DNA from: SZUA-36 sp963749115
GTDB lineage: Bacteria; Pseudomonadota; Gammaproteobacteria; Xanthomonadales; SZUA-36
DNA: 64,000 nucleotides
Assembly: GCA_963749115.1 (NCBI GenBank)
Contig: CAVVLP010000003.1
Span: forward strand, 58,914-122,913
Reading direction: 5' to 3'
A program made the position numbers and the translations under genes. Shown piece by piece: positions 1-11,935 of this stretch. The notes beneath the pieces were generated by a model, which worked only from the letters and a program-made list of their open reading frames with translations, did not search any database and was not told the DNA's origin. Every line of letters starts with the position of its first letter. Positions within the stretch are counted from its first letter, which is position 1.

Positions 1-3000
1 GCAGGTCCCACCTTTGCAGATTTGGATGCGGATGGTACACCTGAAATTATCATCGGTTTTTTTCACGATGACACCAATACCGGTGCCACTGGCGTTGGGA
101 TTCCCGGCGTAGTTGCTTTTAATGGTAACGATGGTTCACTTAAATGGCTTTACTTTGGTGAACCGACCGGGGATTTATCTTCCGCCGGCAGATATAGCAT
201 GGTACATGTTGCCGATCTTGACCTGGACGGTACGCCAGAAGTGGTCTATGAAGGGTATGTTCTTGATCATAATGGTAATTTAGAACACACCATGCCACTG
301 GATGACCTGTCTTTTGGAACAATCCCCTCTCACGTTGAATCGGCCATTGCCAATTTTGATGATGATGCATTTGCGGAGATATTGATTAGGCATAAACAGT
401 ATTTTTATCTGTTTGAGCATGATGGCACACGCAAGTGGAAACAGAAATTTACCGATAGCCCATCCATTGAAAATAGTATTGACAGAATTACGGTAGCTGA
501 TTTTGATGGTGATGGAGAAATGGAATTCACCCATCGAATGATAGAAAGAAGTAATGAGAATTTTGTCGGCTTTGCCAGGTACCAGGTGGTCTATGAAAAC
601 GATGGAACGGTTTTGTGGTCACACGAAGTCAATCCTGAATATTATTCCAATTCAGTCATCAGGCCACAGGCTGTCACCGCCTTTGATGTGAACCAGGATG
701 GGGCGGATGACATCATCGCCAATCTGCGCATCGATGCTTTAACTGATGATCCAGCGCTTGGCCTGGGCAATGCTGTCCTGATGGCCTTCAGTGGCAAGGA
801 CGGAACAGAGTTGTTTAGAGCCCGGACTTATGCGGATGGCGCCAATTCTGTCTTCCCCGTGATTGTCGATCTCGATGATGATGGTGAAGCGGAAATACTG
901 GTCTCAGGGATACACCCTATCAATACCTTCGCCAGCAGTTATCCATCTTTCTTTATTTATAGAGGTCAGAGCAGCAGTCCATTGCCGCCGGCGCCAGTCA
1001 TCAGCAATCAATGGTCGTTCAATGCCGCTTATGTAAACGACGATGGTTCTATCCCGGTAAATCCTTCTCCACATTGGCTCATGCCCGGGCAGAACGGCTT
1101 CCACAAGGTTTCGGCGCCGGACAAGGTTTACACGCAGGTCCAATGTGAAGTGCCGTTATCCACCGGGCTGCAAACAAACACCACGCTGGCGGCCGGTGAT
1201 ATTGACAACGACGGTGATATTGAGCTCGTGGGTACACGCGACCTGGGCTCCGGAGTAGCTCCCGGCCTGTTTATTCTCAACGCTGACTGCACGGAGCAAC
1301 CGTTCTCCAACACAACCTTGCAAGCGGCGGGGGGCATCGCGTCCACTTCGCATGCGAGCTTGCTGGACATCGATGGCGATGGCGACCTGGAAATAATCGG
1401 CGTACGCAGCGGAATACCCGGGGTTGGCCCCGATGGCAACCATTTAATTGCTGTGCATCATGATGGAAGCCTGGTATGGCCTGGTGATGGTGCCAGCGAG
1501 GATCTTGGCCTTGTCGACGCAATAGGTAACAGCACCGCCGGCGGCTACAGCCAAATGGGCGCTACGTTTGCAGATATTGATGCAGACGGCACGGTGGAAA
1601 TCATCATGCCCTGGTACACAGGCAACCCGGCACCCGGCAATGGTGTCACCGTCTACAATTCCGCCGACGGCACAATCTTATGGGAATACCTCGGCGTGTT
1701 ACGGGCCGGAGATACCGACTACAAGCCACCTACTGTCGTTGATCTGGATCTTGATGGCACCATGGAAATTATTTTCCATCAAGAGGTATTAGATCACCTG
1801 GGTAATAAAGAGTTTGACCTGCCCATACTCATTACGCCCTGGGCTGGCGCCTTTACCCATCTGACAGTCGCCGTTGCCAATTTTGATCAAGACCCCTTCC
1901 CGGAGATCGTTGCACGCGATTCAGGATACGTGTACCTGTTTGAGCATGATGGAACAGTTGTCTTTGCGAATCCCAACAGTAATACATCGCAGAGCCAGAT
2001 TTCGGTGGCGGACTTCGATGGTGATGGAGAGGTGGAGTTTGCCTGGTATAACGGCTTTGGCAGTACCCTCACCTACGGCTACATGGAGGTCTATGAGACC
2101 GATGGTTCGTTGCTCTGGAGCCACCAGGGTCTTCGAGAGTTTGCTGAAGAAACGACACGTGACAAGGGGGTCAATCCGACCGCTTTCGACGCCAATAATG
2201 ACGGTGCTTTTGATCTTGTGGTTCACCTGGATATTCCAAATCCAATCTTTGGCGAAGACGATGGTGTATATATTTTTGATGGACGTGATGGTTCGCTGCT
2301 GGAATACATGCCCATAGGCACCGCAGCCCGCGAGCAGCGATTTACCACCATTGCGGATGTTGATGGTGACGGCGCAGCCGAGATCATATCTTCATTCACT
2401 ACCGGGCTGGCCGGGGTAACACGCATTTGGGAAGGGACTGCGACAAGCCAGTTACCACCTGCACCAGCACACCGTAACCAGTGGATCTTCAACGAAGGCT
2501 ATGCCGATACCAAGGGCAATATACTGAGTAATCCGACACCCCATTGGTTGCAGCCGGGGCTGAACGGCTGGAACCTGATCAAACTGCCACCGGATCCGCT
2601 GGCTGGTACCACCGAAAGTTTTACCTATAAGGCCAATGACGGTGAGTTCGATTCCAATGTCGCGACGGTCACCTTCGACGTGCAGCCAGCAGGCGTGCCG
2701 CCGGTATTCCTTAGCCAGCCTGATACGTTGACCACCGTTGGATTCCAGTACGAATATGCACCACGGGTTGTCGATGTCGATCCGGGCGATAGTGTCAGCT
2801 TTATACTGACCGCGGCCCCGGATGGTATGACCATCGATCCGTCCAGCGGCAAGATACGCTGGCTGCCCGATACGACCGGTGCCTATTCCGTGGCGATCCT
2901 CGCCTCCGACATGATCGGCTTTGCCACACCGCAGAGTTATATCCTGCTCGTTGGCGAGCCGGTTGAGGTGCCCGACGTGGTCGGTCAGCCCGAAGCGACT

Positions 3001-6000
3001 GCTGAGGGCACGCTGACCAGCGCCAACCTGTTGGTCGGCAAAAGACAAAACGCTACCCATCCGACCGTTCCGGCTGGTTCGGTCAGTTCACAAACACCCA
3101 TCGCCGGTTCCGTGATCGAATTTGGCGGTGCCGTAGACCTGATCCTGTCGCTCGGCCCGGCGCCGGAAGACATTGATGATGACAATGACGACTTCACTGA
3201 AAACCAGGGTGATTGTGACGACGATGACGACACCATTTACCCGGGTGCAGATGACCCTGAAGGTGATGGTATTGACCAGGATTGCGACAATATCGATGGC
3301 AATCTTGAACTCACCGAAATCCTGGTGCTGCCCGGCGATTCGACCGTGCTCACCAGCCAGTCCGTCACCCTGAAGGCGATCGGTATTTTCGTGGACGGCA
3401 CCAGCCAGAACCTGACCGGTGTGGTGAACTGGTCCGCCGGGCCGGTGTTCAGTTCCCCCACCCCGGGCGTTTTCAATATCACCGCCACGCGGGATGCCAT
3501 CGTGGGTTCTGCGGCGGTCAATGTCAGCGCCCGCACGCCAGGCGACGACGTGCCGCCGGTGGCCGAGATTACTTCTCCGGAAAATAACGCCACGGTAACC
3601 GAGCCGGTGGACATTATTGGTACAGCCAGCGATGCTAATTTCCTGAAGTATGAACTGGCCTATGCGGTTGCTGGAGATACCAGCTTCACACCGATCGTTA
3701 CGAGTACAACGCCGGTATCAGTGGTGTGTTGGGGCAGTTTGATCCGACGATGTTGATCAACGATCTTTATACGCTTAGGTTGACGGTGTTTGATACTGGT
3801 GGGAACCAGCTAAGTGCAGAAAACATCGGTGCAGGTCGATAGCAATATGAAGGTGGGTAACTTCACTACGACCTTTACTGACCTGCAAATTCCCATGAGC
3901 GGAATTCCGATTACGATTAACCGAATCTATGACAGCAGGGATAAGGCAACGGGTGACTTTGGTATTGGCTGGAGGCTTGGGTTTCGGGATATTCAGTTAC
4001 GCACAAATCGTGTTCTCGGTTCAGCTTGGGCTGTTATCAAACTTGGGCTGGCCTACAATCTGCAGCCCATGGACGATCACAAAGTCAGTCTTACCATGGT
4101 TAATGGCAGGGTTGAAGAGTTTGATCTGAGGATAACGCCCAACCAATCGCCCATTGTTCCATTTCCTCCGGTTGCTAACAGGGCAGTATTTGTTTCTCGC
4201 CCCGGCACCCAGGGTAAGTTGGAAAGCCTGGATAATAATAATCTTTCAATACTGGATTCACAGCCGGGTGAAGTTCAATTGCTGGATGACCTGACGAACT
4301 CGGTTTATAATCCGAGCCGATTCCGCTATACCGCAGCGGATGGCACTGAAATTATCATACATAAGAAGGATGGTATAGAAAGTATCCGTGATAACAACGG
4401 CAATACACTCACATTTACGATCAATGGGATAATTCACTCTGCGGGGAAGTCCGTGCTATTCCAGCGTGATCCAAATGGGCGTATTACCCGGTTAACTGAT
4501 CCTGAAGGGAATACCCAGGATTATACCTACAGCGCTAGCGGTGACCTTCTCACCCATAGTGATGCTGAGGGTAACACCACAAAATTCCGCTACAACTACC
4601 AGCACGGCCTGATCAGTGTGGTTGATCCGCTCAACCGTGTGGTTTCGCGTAATGAATACGATGTCAATGGCAGGTTGATCAGTTCAACCGGCGCCGATGG
4701 TCGGGTGATTACCTATACCCATAATATTGGCTCCAGGCAAGAAGTATTAACGGATGGTGATGGCAGCATCACCGTTCTCGACTATGATGAAGACGGCAAT
4801 ATCCTCTCTATGACAGACCCGCTGGGGAATGTGTCTCTGTACAGTTATGACGCGGATGGTAATCAGATCAGTAGAACCAATCCTGAGGGAGAAACCACAA
4901 TCCAGACGTTTGACACGTCCGGAAATATGCTCACTCAAACCGACCCGCTTGGACATACAACCACGATGAGTTATGACACGAGCAACCGGGTTACCAGTAG
5001 TACTGATCCAATGGGGCGTGTTACCAGCATGAGCTACGATAGCCGGGGCAACCTGGTTGAAACTCGAAACGCACTCGGTGATATTCATCAAAGTAATGGT
5101 TTTGATGCCCGCGGCAATAGAGTGCTAACCACAAATGCGGCAGGCAATAGTACCAGCTACGTCTATGATGCTACTGGAAACCTGATAGAGCGCACCGATG
5201 CCCTGGGTAACAAAACCACCTTCAGCTACGATGCCAATGGCAAAAACACCAGCAAAACTGACGGCCTGGGTAAGCTTACGACTTCGCAGTATGATGGCAG
5301 GGGACTGAAAACAGCCAAGTCTGACTCCCTGGGACGAATTACACAGTTTGCCTATACCGTCACAGACCACCTGGAGGGTGTAACGGATCCAGCGGGCAAC
5401 AGTGCAAGTCAGGTTCTTGACGCAGAGGGTCAGGTAATTTCTGAAACAGACATGCTGGGTAATACAGTAGTAAACACCTACGACTTTAAGGGCAACCTGA
5501 CCAGCATTACCGACCCACTCAATCAGCAAACCGCCCTGGAATATGATGTGCTGGGTCGTCGGACCAAAAGCACCTCTCCAGGGGGCAGCGTAACCCAGGT
5601 TCGTTATGACTCACTGGGCCGGATCATCGAGCGTATCGATGCCCTCGGCAACAGCATACATTATAAGTATGACGCGGCAGGACACAACACTAAAGTGATT
5701 GATGCACTGGGTCATGCCACAACTTATGGCTATGATCCGGCAGGTAACCAGATATCAATGGTTGACGCCAGGGGCAATCTGTTTTCATTTGAGTATGATG
5801 CCCTGAACCAGCGGGTTAAAACAATTTTCCCCGATGGCAGTTTTGAGACGACTGTCTACGATAAGCTTGGCAGGGTGATTGCAGAGACCAATGCCCTCGG
5901 GCAACAGACTTCCTTTGAATACGACGGTAATAACAATCTGACAAGCTTAACTGACCCGGCCGGTCAGCAGACTGTTTATGTATATGATGCAGAGGACAGA

Positions 6001-8131
6001 ATGGTCTCGCAGACAGATGCGCGCGGTAACACAACTGTGTTCAGCTACGATGATCTGGGTCGGCAGACCAGCAAAGTCTATGCCGATAGCTCGGTGGAGC
6101 TTATGGGGTATGACATATCTAGGTGATCTGACCCAGGTAACCGACCCCAATGGAAATCAAAGCAGTCTGGCTTATGACGCGAAAGCCCAGTTGTTATCCA
6201 GAACGTTTGCGGACGGCACTCAGGAGGTATTCACATATAACCTCAATGGTCAGATGCTAACCAGTACGAATAGCCGGGGTACCGTTAATTATGATTATGA
6301 CGTCGATGGCAGACTGATAAGAATTGACAATCCCGATGGCAGTGCTATTGCCTATACCCATGATGCCCATGGTAACAGAACGAGTTCGGTAACCTGGACA
6401 TCACTGCTGGCAACACCACGCACTACAACCAGTACTTATGATGTGCTGAACCGCCTTTCCTCGGTTACAGACCCGGATGGTAATACGACAAGTTATGCCT
6501 ATGATGAGATCGGCAACCTGATCTCAATTGATAATCCGAATGGCGTGTTAAGCAGTTTTGTCTATGACAGCCTGAGTCGTTTGTCGCTTATCGTGCATAC
6601 ATCCGGTGTTGGTGAAATCGCCAGATACCAGTATACGGTGAATGCAGTAGGTGACCGAACCGGCGTAATCTTTTCAGATGGATCATTGGTTGAATACGAG
6701 TATGACAACCTGCGCCAGCTTATACGAGAAACCCACAAGGATAATCTCGCCGTTATTACCTATGAAATGCAATACAGCTACGATGCGGTCGGTAATCGAA
6801 TAAGCACGATAAACAAAGATGCAGTCACCCTTATTTATTCTTATGACTCAGCCGACAAGTTGATTTCTGCTGGTAGTGATAACTATGCATATGATGCCAA
6901 CGGTAACCTGGTTGCTCGTACTGATACTTTCGGTACAACGTTATTTGGTTTTGATTATGAAGACCAGTTACAGATTGCCACTACACCACTAAGCCAGGTT
7001 GGTTATGAGTATAACGCCAATGGTGATCGTGTCCGTCGTGAGGAGGCAGGCACGGGCACCAATTACCTGGTGGACCCTGTCAATCCTACAGGAAGTTCAC
7101 AGGTGCTGGTTGACTATGATGATGGCGCTACGCCTTTGGCAGAGTATGTGTACGGACACAAGCTGTTGAGTCAGAACCGCAATGGCAGCCACCACTATAT
7201 GCAACAGGATGGTAGCCTGAATGTGCGTTTGCTCACCGATTCTGCAGGAATAGTGACTGATACTTACAGCTATCAGTCATTTGGTGTGTCAACAGGTCAG
7301 ACCGGTTCAACAGATAATCTTTATCGCTTTGCGGGTGAACGACAGGATCCGTTAACCGGCCTTACCTATCTGCGTGCCCGCTTTTATGACCCCAGTACAG
7401 GCCGCTTCGTAAGTCGTGATCCATTTGCTGGCCACCTGCGTGAACCAAGATCCCTGCACCGATATCTCTACGCCAATAATAATCCAATCAATTACTCCGA
7501 TCCCAATGGGATGTTTTCCCTACCATCTGTAATGGTGAGTATGGCGATCAGTGGAACAGTCTCTTTCAGCATAGCGGCCATTTCAGGTAAAAGGGGTAAA
7601 GACTTAATTTATGAAACTATAATCGGTGCGGCGTTTGGTGCTATAGGTGGTCCGCTTGGTAAATCGCTGGGAACGCTTTTCAGCGAATCCAAAATACTAA
7701 TCACACTGGTCAGGAACCCGACAATTGGAAAGTATGCTGCCAGGCTGGCTGCGGCAATTCCTGTCACGGCTTTAGATGCTTTCGAAGACCTCTCAAAAGC
7801 ACTTTCTAGTGGTGATGCCTTCAAGGATGGTTTTTCAGGGAAATTTGCACAAGGTGTACTCTTGAATTTGATTTTTAATGTCGTTCTGGGCCCATTTTCG
7901 GTTGATGCAAGTGAGGTAAAGACACTGGTTAAGGTATCTGTTCCGGTGAATGCAAAATCAAAGTTTATGTCTTATGCATGGGACGCGGTACCTTCGGGAA
8001 AATATGTGTTGGAATTTATGGCGGAAGAGTCTGATGAGGCACTTGAATTACTCTCGAAATTCTTATGGGAATTTTCCAAGTTGATGTCAGAGGAAATCCC
8101 AAAATTTCTCGGCCGCGAAGATATTATTTAG
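1..8131 (+). CDS. giant FG-GAP/VCBS-RHS repeat protein, polymorphic-toxin-like (5' partial, frameshifted)
   Basis: The reading frame is open at base 1, so the N-terminus lies outside the window. The order is: two related FG-GAP/VCBS modules of about 450 residues, rich in DxDxDG calcium motifs; a tandem-Ig-like region; a putative-Ig (He_PIG-like) domain; a PASTA domain starting VPDVVGQ (about 2970-3165); an acidic MopE-like metal-binding motif (about 3165-3300); an Ig-like domain; many YD repeats (about 4380-7000); an RHS core ending near RGRF-type and DPNG motifs (about 7320-7510); and a last domain of about 205 residues. The frame shifts near 3715, returns near 3815, and shifts again near 6115; continuity of domains across all three argues for one gene. 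RHS proteins of this type are usually exported and display or deliver a variable C-terminal toxin. The toxin domain here has Gly/Ala-rich hydrophobic helices and I do not recognise it. No immunity-like gene follows within 345 bases. Confidence 0.85.
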
Positions 8132-8157
8132 CACTACTATTTAAGGCTCTCCCACCC

Positions 8158-8283
8158 AAAAAGGGTGCCGCGCGAGTGTAAAGGTGTAAAGGGGACGGGG
8201 CAAATTAAGATCGAGAGTTAATTTGCCCCGTCCCCTATAGCGTCCCCTTTAAGAAAAAGGGTGCCGCGCGTGGCACGGCACCC
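8158..8283. repeat. palindromic intergenic repeat (REP/MITE-like)
   Basis: A perfect inverted repeat with 18-base arms (8191-8208 and 8218-8235, GGGGACGGGGCAAATTAA and its complement) surrounds a 9-base loop. It is bracketed by a 17-base direct repeat, AAAAAGGGTGCCGCGCG, at 8158-8174 and 8254-8270, and the right copy extends into a second hairpin (GGGTGCCG at 8259, CGGCACCC ending at 8283). Such structures are typical of REP-like or MITE-like elements mobilised by IS200/RAYT-type transposases; no transposase is visible next to it. It could also act as a terminator for the preceding gene. Confidence 0.75.
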
Positions 8284-8374
8284 ACTCCATTTACAGTTTT
8301 CCGACCGAGATCGGTAGCTGCACACGAGGAGAGCAATTCTCCAAAATTCACTCGCAAATACTGCTCCAGCGAAC

Positions 8375-8413
8375 CTTAACCTAAGCTTAAAATCTTTTTA
8401 AGCCAAGGTTAAG
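8375..8413. promoter_or_regulatory. 39-bp near-perfect palindrome upstream of octaheme cytochrome
   Basis: The arms pair from C8375/G8413 inward to A8392/T8396 with two mismatches (8383-8384 against 8404-8405). Outer half-sites are CTTAACC and GGTTAAG. It ends 63 bases before the cytochrome start codon, a suitable place for an operator. It is AT-rich and lacks the GC stem of an intrinsic terminator. The protein that would bind it is unknown. Confidence 0.5.
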
Positions 8414-8476
8414 TTTACCTCCGTTATCCTTCGCGCGACGTAATGGATTTTACGTTGTTAACACGAGGAGATAGAG

Positions 8477-10097
8477 ATGAGTGTCAAACCCATGGCCGCA
8501 TGGCGTGCGGTTCTGTTCAATACGATTTTACTTACCATTTGCTTAATGCTAATTCCGGCTGTTGGCCTGGCTAAAGTCCAGGCATCCAGCGGATTCGAGA
8601 AAAAGGACCTGGTCACCACCAGGGACTTTATTGAACATGCAGAGGCAACCCAAACTGATATCCACGACTTGTTTTTCAGCCTGCGACCGTACGAAGGAAC
8701 GAAGTCCTGCCTGATGTGCCATGAAAGCGAAGGCATCGAAATGCTGAACTCCGGCCATTTTAAGTGGGAAGGTTATTCTGATCGCATCGTCGGTCTTGAA
8801 GGTCAGTCGCATGGCAAGAACGACCTGATCAATAATTTCTGCGTCGCGGTCCCGACCAACGAACCACGTTGCACACAGTGCCACGCCGGTTACGGGTACA
8901 AGGACGCGAGCTTCGATTTCACCAATCCTGAAAATGTCGATTGCCTTGTGTGCCATGATCAATCCGGCACTTACATGAAAGACCCCACGACGGCCGGCTT
9001 ACCCGCTCCAAGTGTTGATCTTGAAGTCGTCGCCCGCAGCATCACGATGGGAGTGGAACCGACCCGTAAAGCCTGTATCGGCTGTCATGCAAAAGCGGGC
9101 GGTGGTGACAACGTCAAACATGGTGACCTGTCAACCGACTTGATCGCCACGACACGTGAATATGACGTGCATATGGGTGTTGATGGTGGAAACATGAAGT
9201 GTACTGCCTGCCATGGTGCAAACCATGATCCAGTGACTGGCGAAGTCAATCACGGAATCGCAGGTATGTCATTGCACTCAGTCAATGAAGGCGAAATGAA
9301 ACAGTGCGGTGACTGCCACGGTAGCGTGGACCGGATTCATGCCGGCACTTCTATCGAACCCATGCTTGCTGAAGGATGGCACGACAACCTGGCTTGCCAG
9401 GTCTGCCACATCCCGGCGATCGCACGCAAGATATCCACCAAGGTTGAATGGTACTGGTCCGACGCCGGCCAGAATGTAGACCCGATTCCTGTCGATCCGG
9501 CAACCGGCCGTCCCACTTATGACAAGAAGAAAGGTACCTTTGTCTGGAAAAACAATGTCCGTCCGACGCTTCGCTATGCAAATGGCAACATGGAATCGTC
9601 CGGTCATTGGCGTTACTGATAAGTACAGCGCCATACCCATTGATCTGGGTTCACCTGTAGGTGATTACACCGATTCAATGATCTACCCGTTCAAATTGAT
9701 GATAGGTGACCAGCCGGTCGACCCCATCACAAAGACTATTCTTGTTCCCCATCTGTTTGGAAAAGGGAGTGGACCGAATCCTTACTGGGGCTTATTCGAC
9801 TGGACACTCGCTATTGAAGATGGCGCAGCCTATACCGGTCAGGATTTCAGCGGCACACACTCTTTTGAGCCAACCACCATGCTGCTTTCTGTAAACCATG
9901 AGATCGCACCGAAAGAAATGGCACTCGGTATGGAATCTAATTGTGGTGACTGCCACGCCAGTGGTCAGATCGACTGGCAGGCACTTGGCTGGTCATTAGA
10001 TCCGCTGGATGGCGGCACACGCAAAGTCAGTGCACCCGCACAAAACGCATCTGTAACGTGGGCGCCACCACTCAAGCTCCCGAGGGGTCTTGATTGA
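8477..10097 (+). CDS. octaheme c-type cytochrome, tetrathionate reductase (OTR) family (one frameshift)
   Basis: The start follows a clear AGGAG ribosome site and gives a hydrophobic signal sequence (residues about 12-32). Eight CxxCH haem-binding motifs are present in order: CLMCH, CTQCH, CLVCH, CIGCH, CTACH, CGDCH, CQVCH, and after the frameshift another CGDCH. Eight motifs in about 540 residues match the periplasmic octaheme tetrathionate reductase family described from Shewanella. Those enzymes reduce tetrathionate, nitrite or hydroxylamine in vitro and their physiological role is unsettled. The frame breaks at the GG at about 9602-9603; removing one G gives a continuous protein (ESSVIGVTDKYSA). 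No electron-donor or maturation gene is adjacent, so the gene appears to be transcribed alone between a palindrome and a terminator. Confidence 0.85.
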
Positions 10098-10151
10098 TTT
10101 AGCAGTAAAGTAACCAAGAGCAGACTTCGCACCCGATTGTGGAGTCATTTC

Positions 10152-10183
10152 GGCCCGGGTCTCTTAGCCCGGGCCATTTTTTT
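10152..10183. terminator. intrinsic terminator after octaheme cytochrome gene
   Basis: GGCCCGGG (10152-10159) pairs with CCCGGGCC (10168-10175) and is followed by seven Ts (10177-10183). It lies between convergent genes and may serve both. Confidence 0.85.
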
Positions 10184-10195
10184 GGGTAGTCGGAG

Positions 10196-11224
10196 TTAAG
10201 GTAAAACCGCCTGTGCCAGGTTATTGGTGTCGGTTCCAAACCAAAGGCTGTTGCGGTTCGGGTCATAGACCATATTGCGGACAGCACCGGCACCGCTGGG
10301 TATCGGGGTCACGCTGAAGAAGGTCCCGGCTTGTGGGTCAAAACCCACCAGCAGATTGGTCTCAGGCCAGGTTTCAACAAACCAGATACGGCCATTGGCA
10401 TCCGCAGCCATAGCGTAAGGGCCGGATCGTTCACTGGGTGTCTTCCACTCGGTGAATTCACCGGTTTCAGGCTCATAGCGACCGATATAACCCTGGCTGT
10501 AATCGGTGTACCAGACGGCGTCGTCAGCCGTAATGACCAGTCTGCGCAAACGGGCCTGCTCGCGTGGCAGGTGGATGACTTTCAACTCCATGGTAGCGGG
10601 GTCAACAGTGGCCAGTCCATTGGTACCCAGCAAGGCTACCCACGGATGGCCTTTCGAATCCATCTTGATACCGTAAGGCCGTGCTTGCTCGGTCTGCATC
10701 GGGACCAGGTCTACCTGGCCGCTCTTTTTATGCAGACGACCAACTGCATTGCTCCATTGCATTGTGAACCAGATTTCATCCTTGCCGGAAAACACCATGG
10801 TATGCGGGTCACGGGCGTTTTCATCAGGCATGGTGAAGCGGGTCAGTTCGCCGGTGACATAACTCATGCGGCCGATGAAAGCCTGCCGGTTACCGGCGAT
10901 CCACAAGGTACCGTCCCAGTCGATGATCAGGTTGTGTGGCCCCGTTCCGGGTGGCAAATCCTTGCGTCTGAACTCTCCGCTGGCTGGGTCAAACCGTGCA
11001 GCGTAATCACCACCCTGGCCAACCAGCCAGATAACACCGTTGGGTGCGACATCAGGGTCACGTGGGCGGGTGTCCTTCCATGGCACCGGCCATTCGGTGA
11101 TCTCCACCTGAATCGGGTTTTCGACGATCGGATTGATGAAGATGTCTTCTTCAACAACGGGTACCTGTGCCATCGTGGTGGCAGTAAAAAGAGTCAGCAG
11201 TGAAATAAGTCTGTATTTACGCAT
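10196..11224 (-). CDS. exported Vgb-like (virginiamycin B lyase / streptogramin lyase family) beta-propeller protein
   Basis: Starting at 11224 (MRKYRLIS) gives a normal signal peptide; upstream in-frame starts would put about 24 extra residues before it. The mature protein consists of about seven repeats with the pattern G-x-I/L-W-x followed by R/D-P-x-T/S-G-E/x-F, characteristic of the Vgb/SMP-30/NHL-type propellers. True Vgb linearises streptogramin B antibiotics, but most environmental members have no known substrate, so antibiotic resistance should not be assumed. It is monocistronic and convergent with the octaheme cytochrome. Confidence 0.75.
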   Translation of the reverse strand: MRKYRLISLLTLFTATTMAQVPVVEEDIFINPIVENPIQVEITEWPVPWKDTRPRDPDVAPNGVIWLVGQGGDYAARFDPASGEFRRKDLPPGTGPHNLIIDWDGTLWIAGNRQAFIGRMSYVTGELTRFTMPDENARDPHTMVFSGKDEIWFTMQWSNAVGRLHKKSGQVDLVPMQTEQARPYGIKMDSKGHPWVALLGTNGLATVDPATMELKVIHLPREQARLRRLVITADDAVWYTDYSQGYIGRYEPETGEFTEWKTPSERSGPYAMAADANGRIWFVETWPETNLLVGFDPQAGTFFSVTPIPSGAGAVRNMVYDPNRNSLWFGTDTNNLAQAVLP

Positions 11225-11391
11225 CGGGTCCGCCTTCAATTGATATCCTGATACTTGAACAAGGTGGTTTATCCACTGATTAACCATAACGCACAAATGA
11301 CAGCAACGCAGCTACTGTTTGCATAAGCAGACGAGGGTTATAATGCCGCTTTGACTGGCCACCATAATCGTGATCCGAAACTGAGAAATTT

Positions 11392-11874
11392 ATGATTGCT
11401 GAAAAAGACAAGGTTGTAACCTTTCATTACACGCTAAAAAATACCGAGGGTGTGCAAATGGAGACCTCGCGTGAAAAAGAGCCCATGAGTTACCTGCATG
11501 GTGCGAACAATATTATCACCGGGCTTGAGAAAGCCATGGAAGGGCATGCCATCAAGGACGAGTTCAGTGTAACCGTTGAGCCTGAAGATGCTTACGGTGT
11601 GCGTAACGAAAACAATGTTCAACGGGTTCCGCTGAAACGTCTGAAGGGTATTGGAAAAGTTTCAGTCGGCCAGGTTCTTAATTTAAAGACCAACCAGGGC
11701 CAGGTCCAGGTGACGGTACTTAAAGTTGGCCGTTTTAACGTTGATGTTGATGGTAATCACCCCCTCGCCGGCAAGGAACTGACCTTTGACGTGGAAATTA
11801 CTGACATCCGTGAAGCCAGTGAAGAGGAACTCGAGCACCGTCACGTGCATGGACCGGGTGGTCATCAGCACTAG
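11392..11874 (+). CDS. slyD: SlyD-like FKBP-type peptidyl-prolyl cis-trans isomerase
   Basis: The protein has 160 residues. The split FKBP domain carries the insert-in-flap arrangement of SlyD: the N-terminal V-x-F-x-Y-T-L strand, L-H-G-x-x-x-I-I-x-G-L-E, E-D-A-Y-G, and an IF chaperone domain at about residues 70-125. SlyD is a cytoplasmic prolyl isomerase and chaperone that also binds nickel through a His-rich tail. The tail here is short (HRHVHGPGGHQH), so metal storage is probably weaker than in E. coli SlyD. Confidence 0.9.
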   Translation: MIAEKDKVVTFHYTLKNTEGVQMETSREKEPMSYLHGANNIITGLEKAMEGHAIKDEFSVTVEPEDAYGVRNENNVQRVPLKRLKGIGKVSVGQVLNLKTNQGQVQVTVLKVGRFNVDVDGNHPLAGKELTFDVEITDIREASEEELEHRHVHGPGGHQH

Positions 11875-11915
11875 GACGGGCCTTAGAAGGCAATAGTGGC
11901 TTTAGCGAACGATTT

Positions 11916-11935
11916 GGTGGACATTAATGTCCACC
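11916..11935. other. 20-bp perfect palindrome between convergent genes
   Basis: GGTGGACATTAATGTCCACC is fully self-complementary. It sits between the end of slyD and the end of the ABC exporter gene. No T tract follows, so a role as terminator is uncertain. Confidence 0.5.

Noticed and set aside
6100..6130. Programmed ribosomal frameshifting in the RHS gene
   Set aside because: Many unrelated genes in the window show similar single-base breaks; no slippery heptamer with downstream structure was evident.
10331..11203. 290-codon plus-strand frame antisense to the Vgb-like gene
   Set aside because: It mirrors the repeat structure of the real minus-strand propeller gene and shows no domain.
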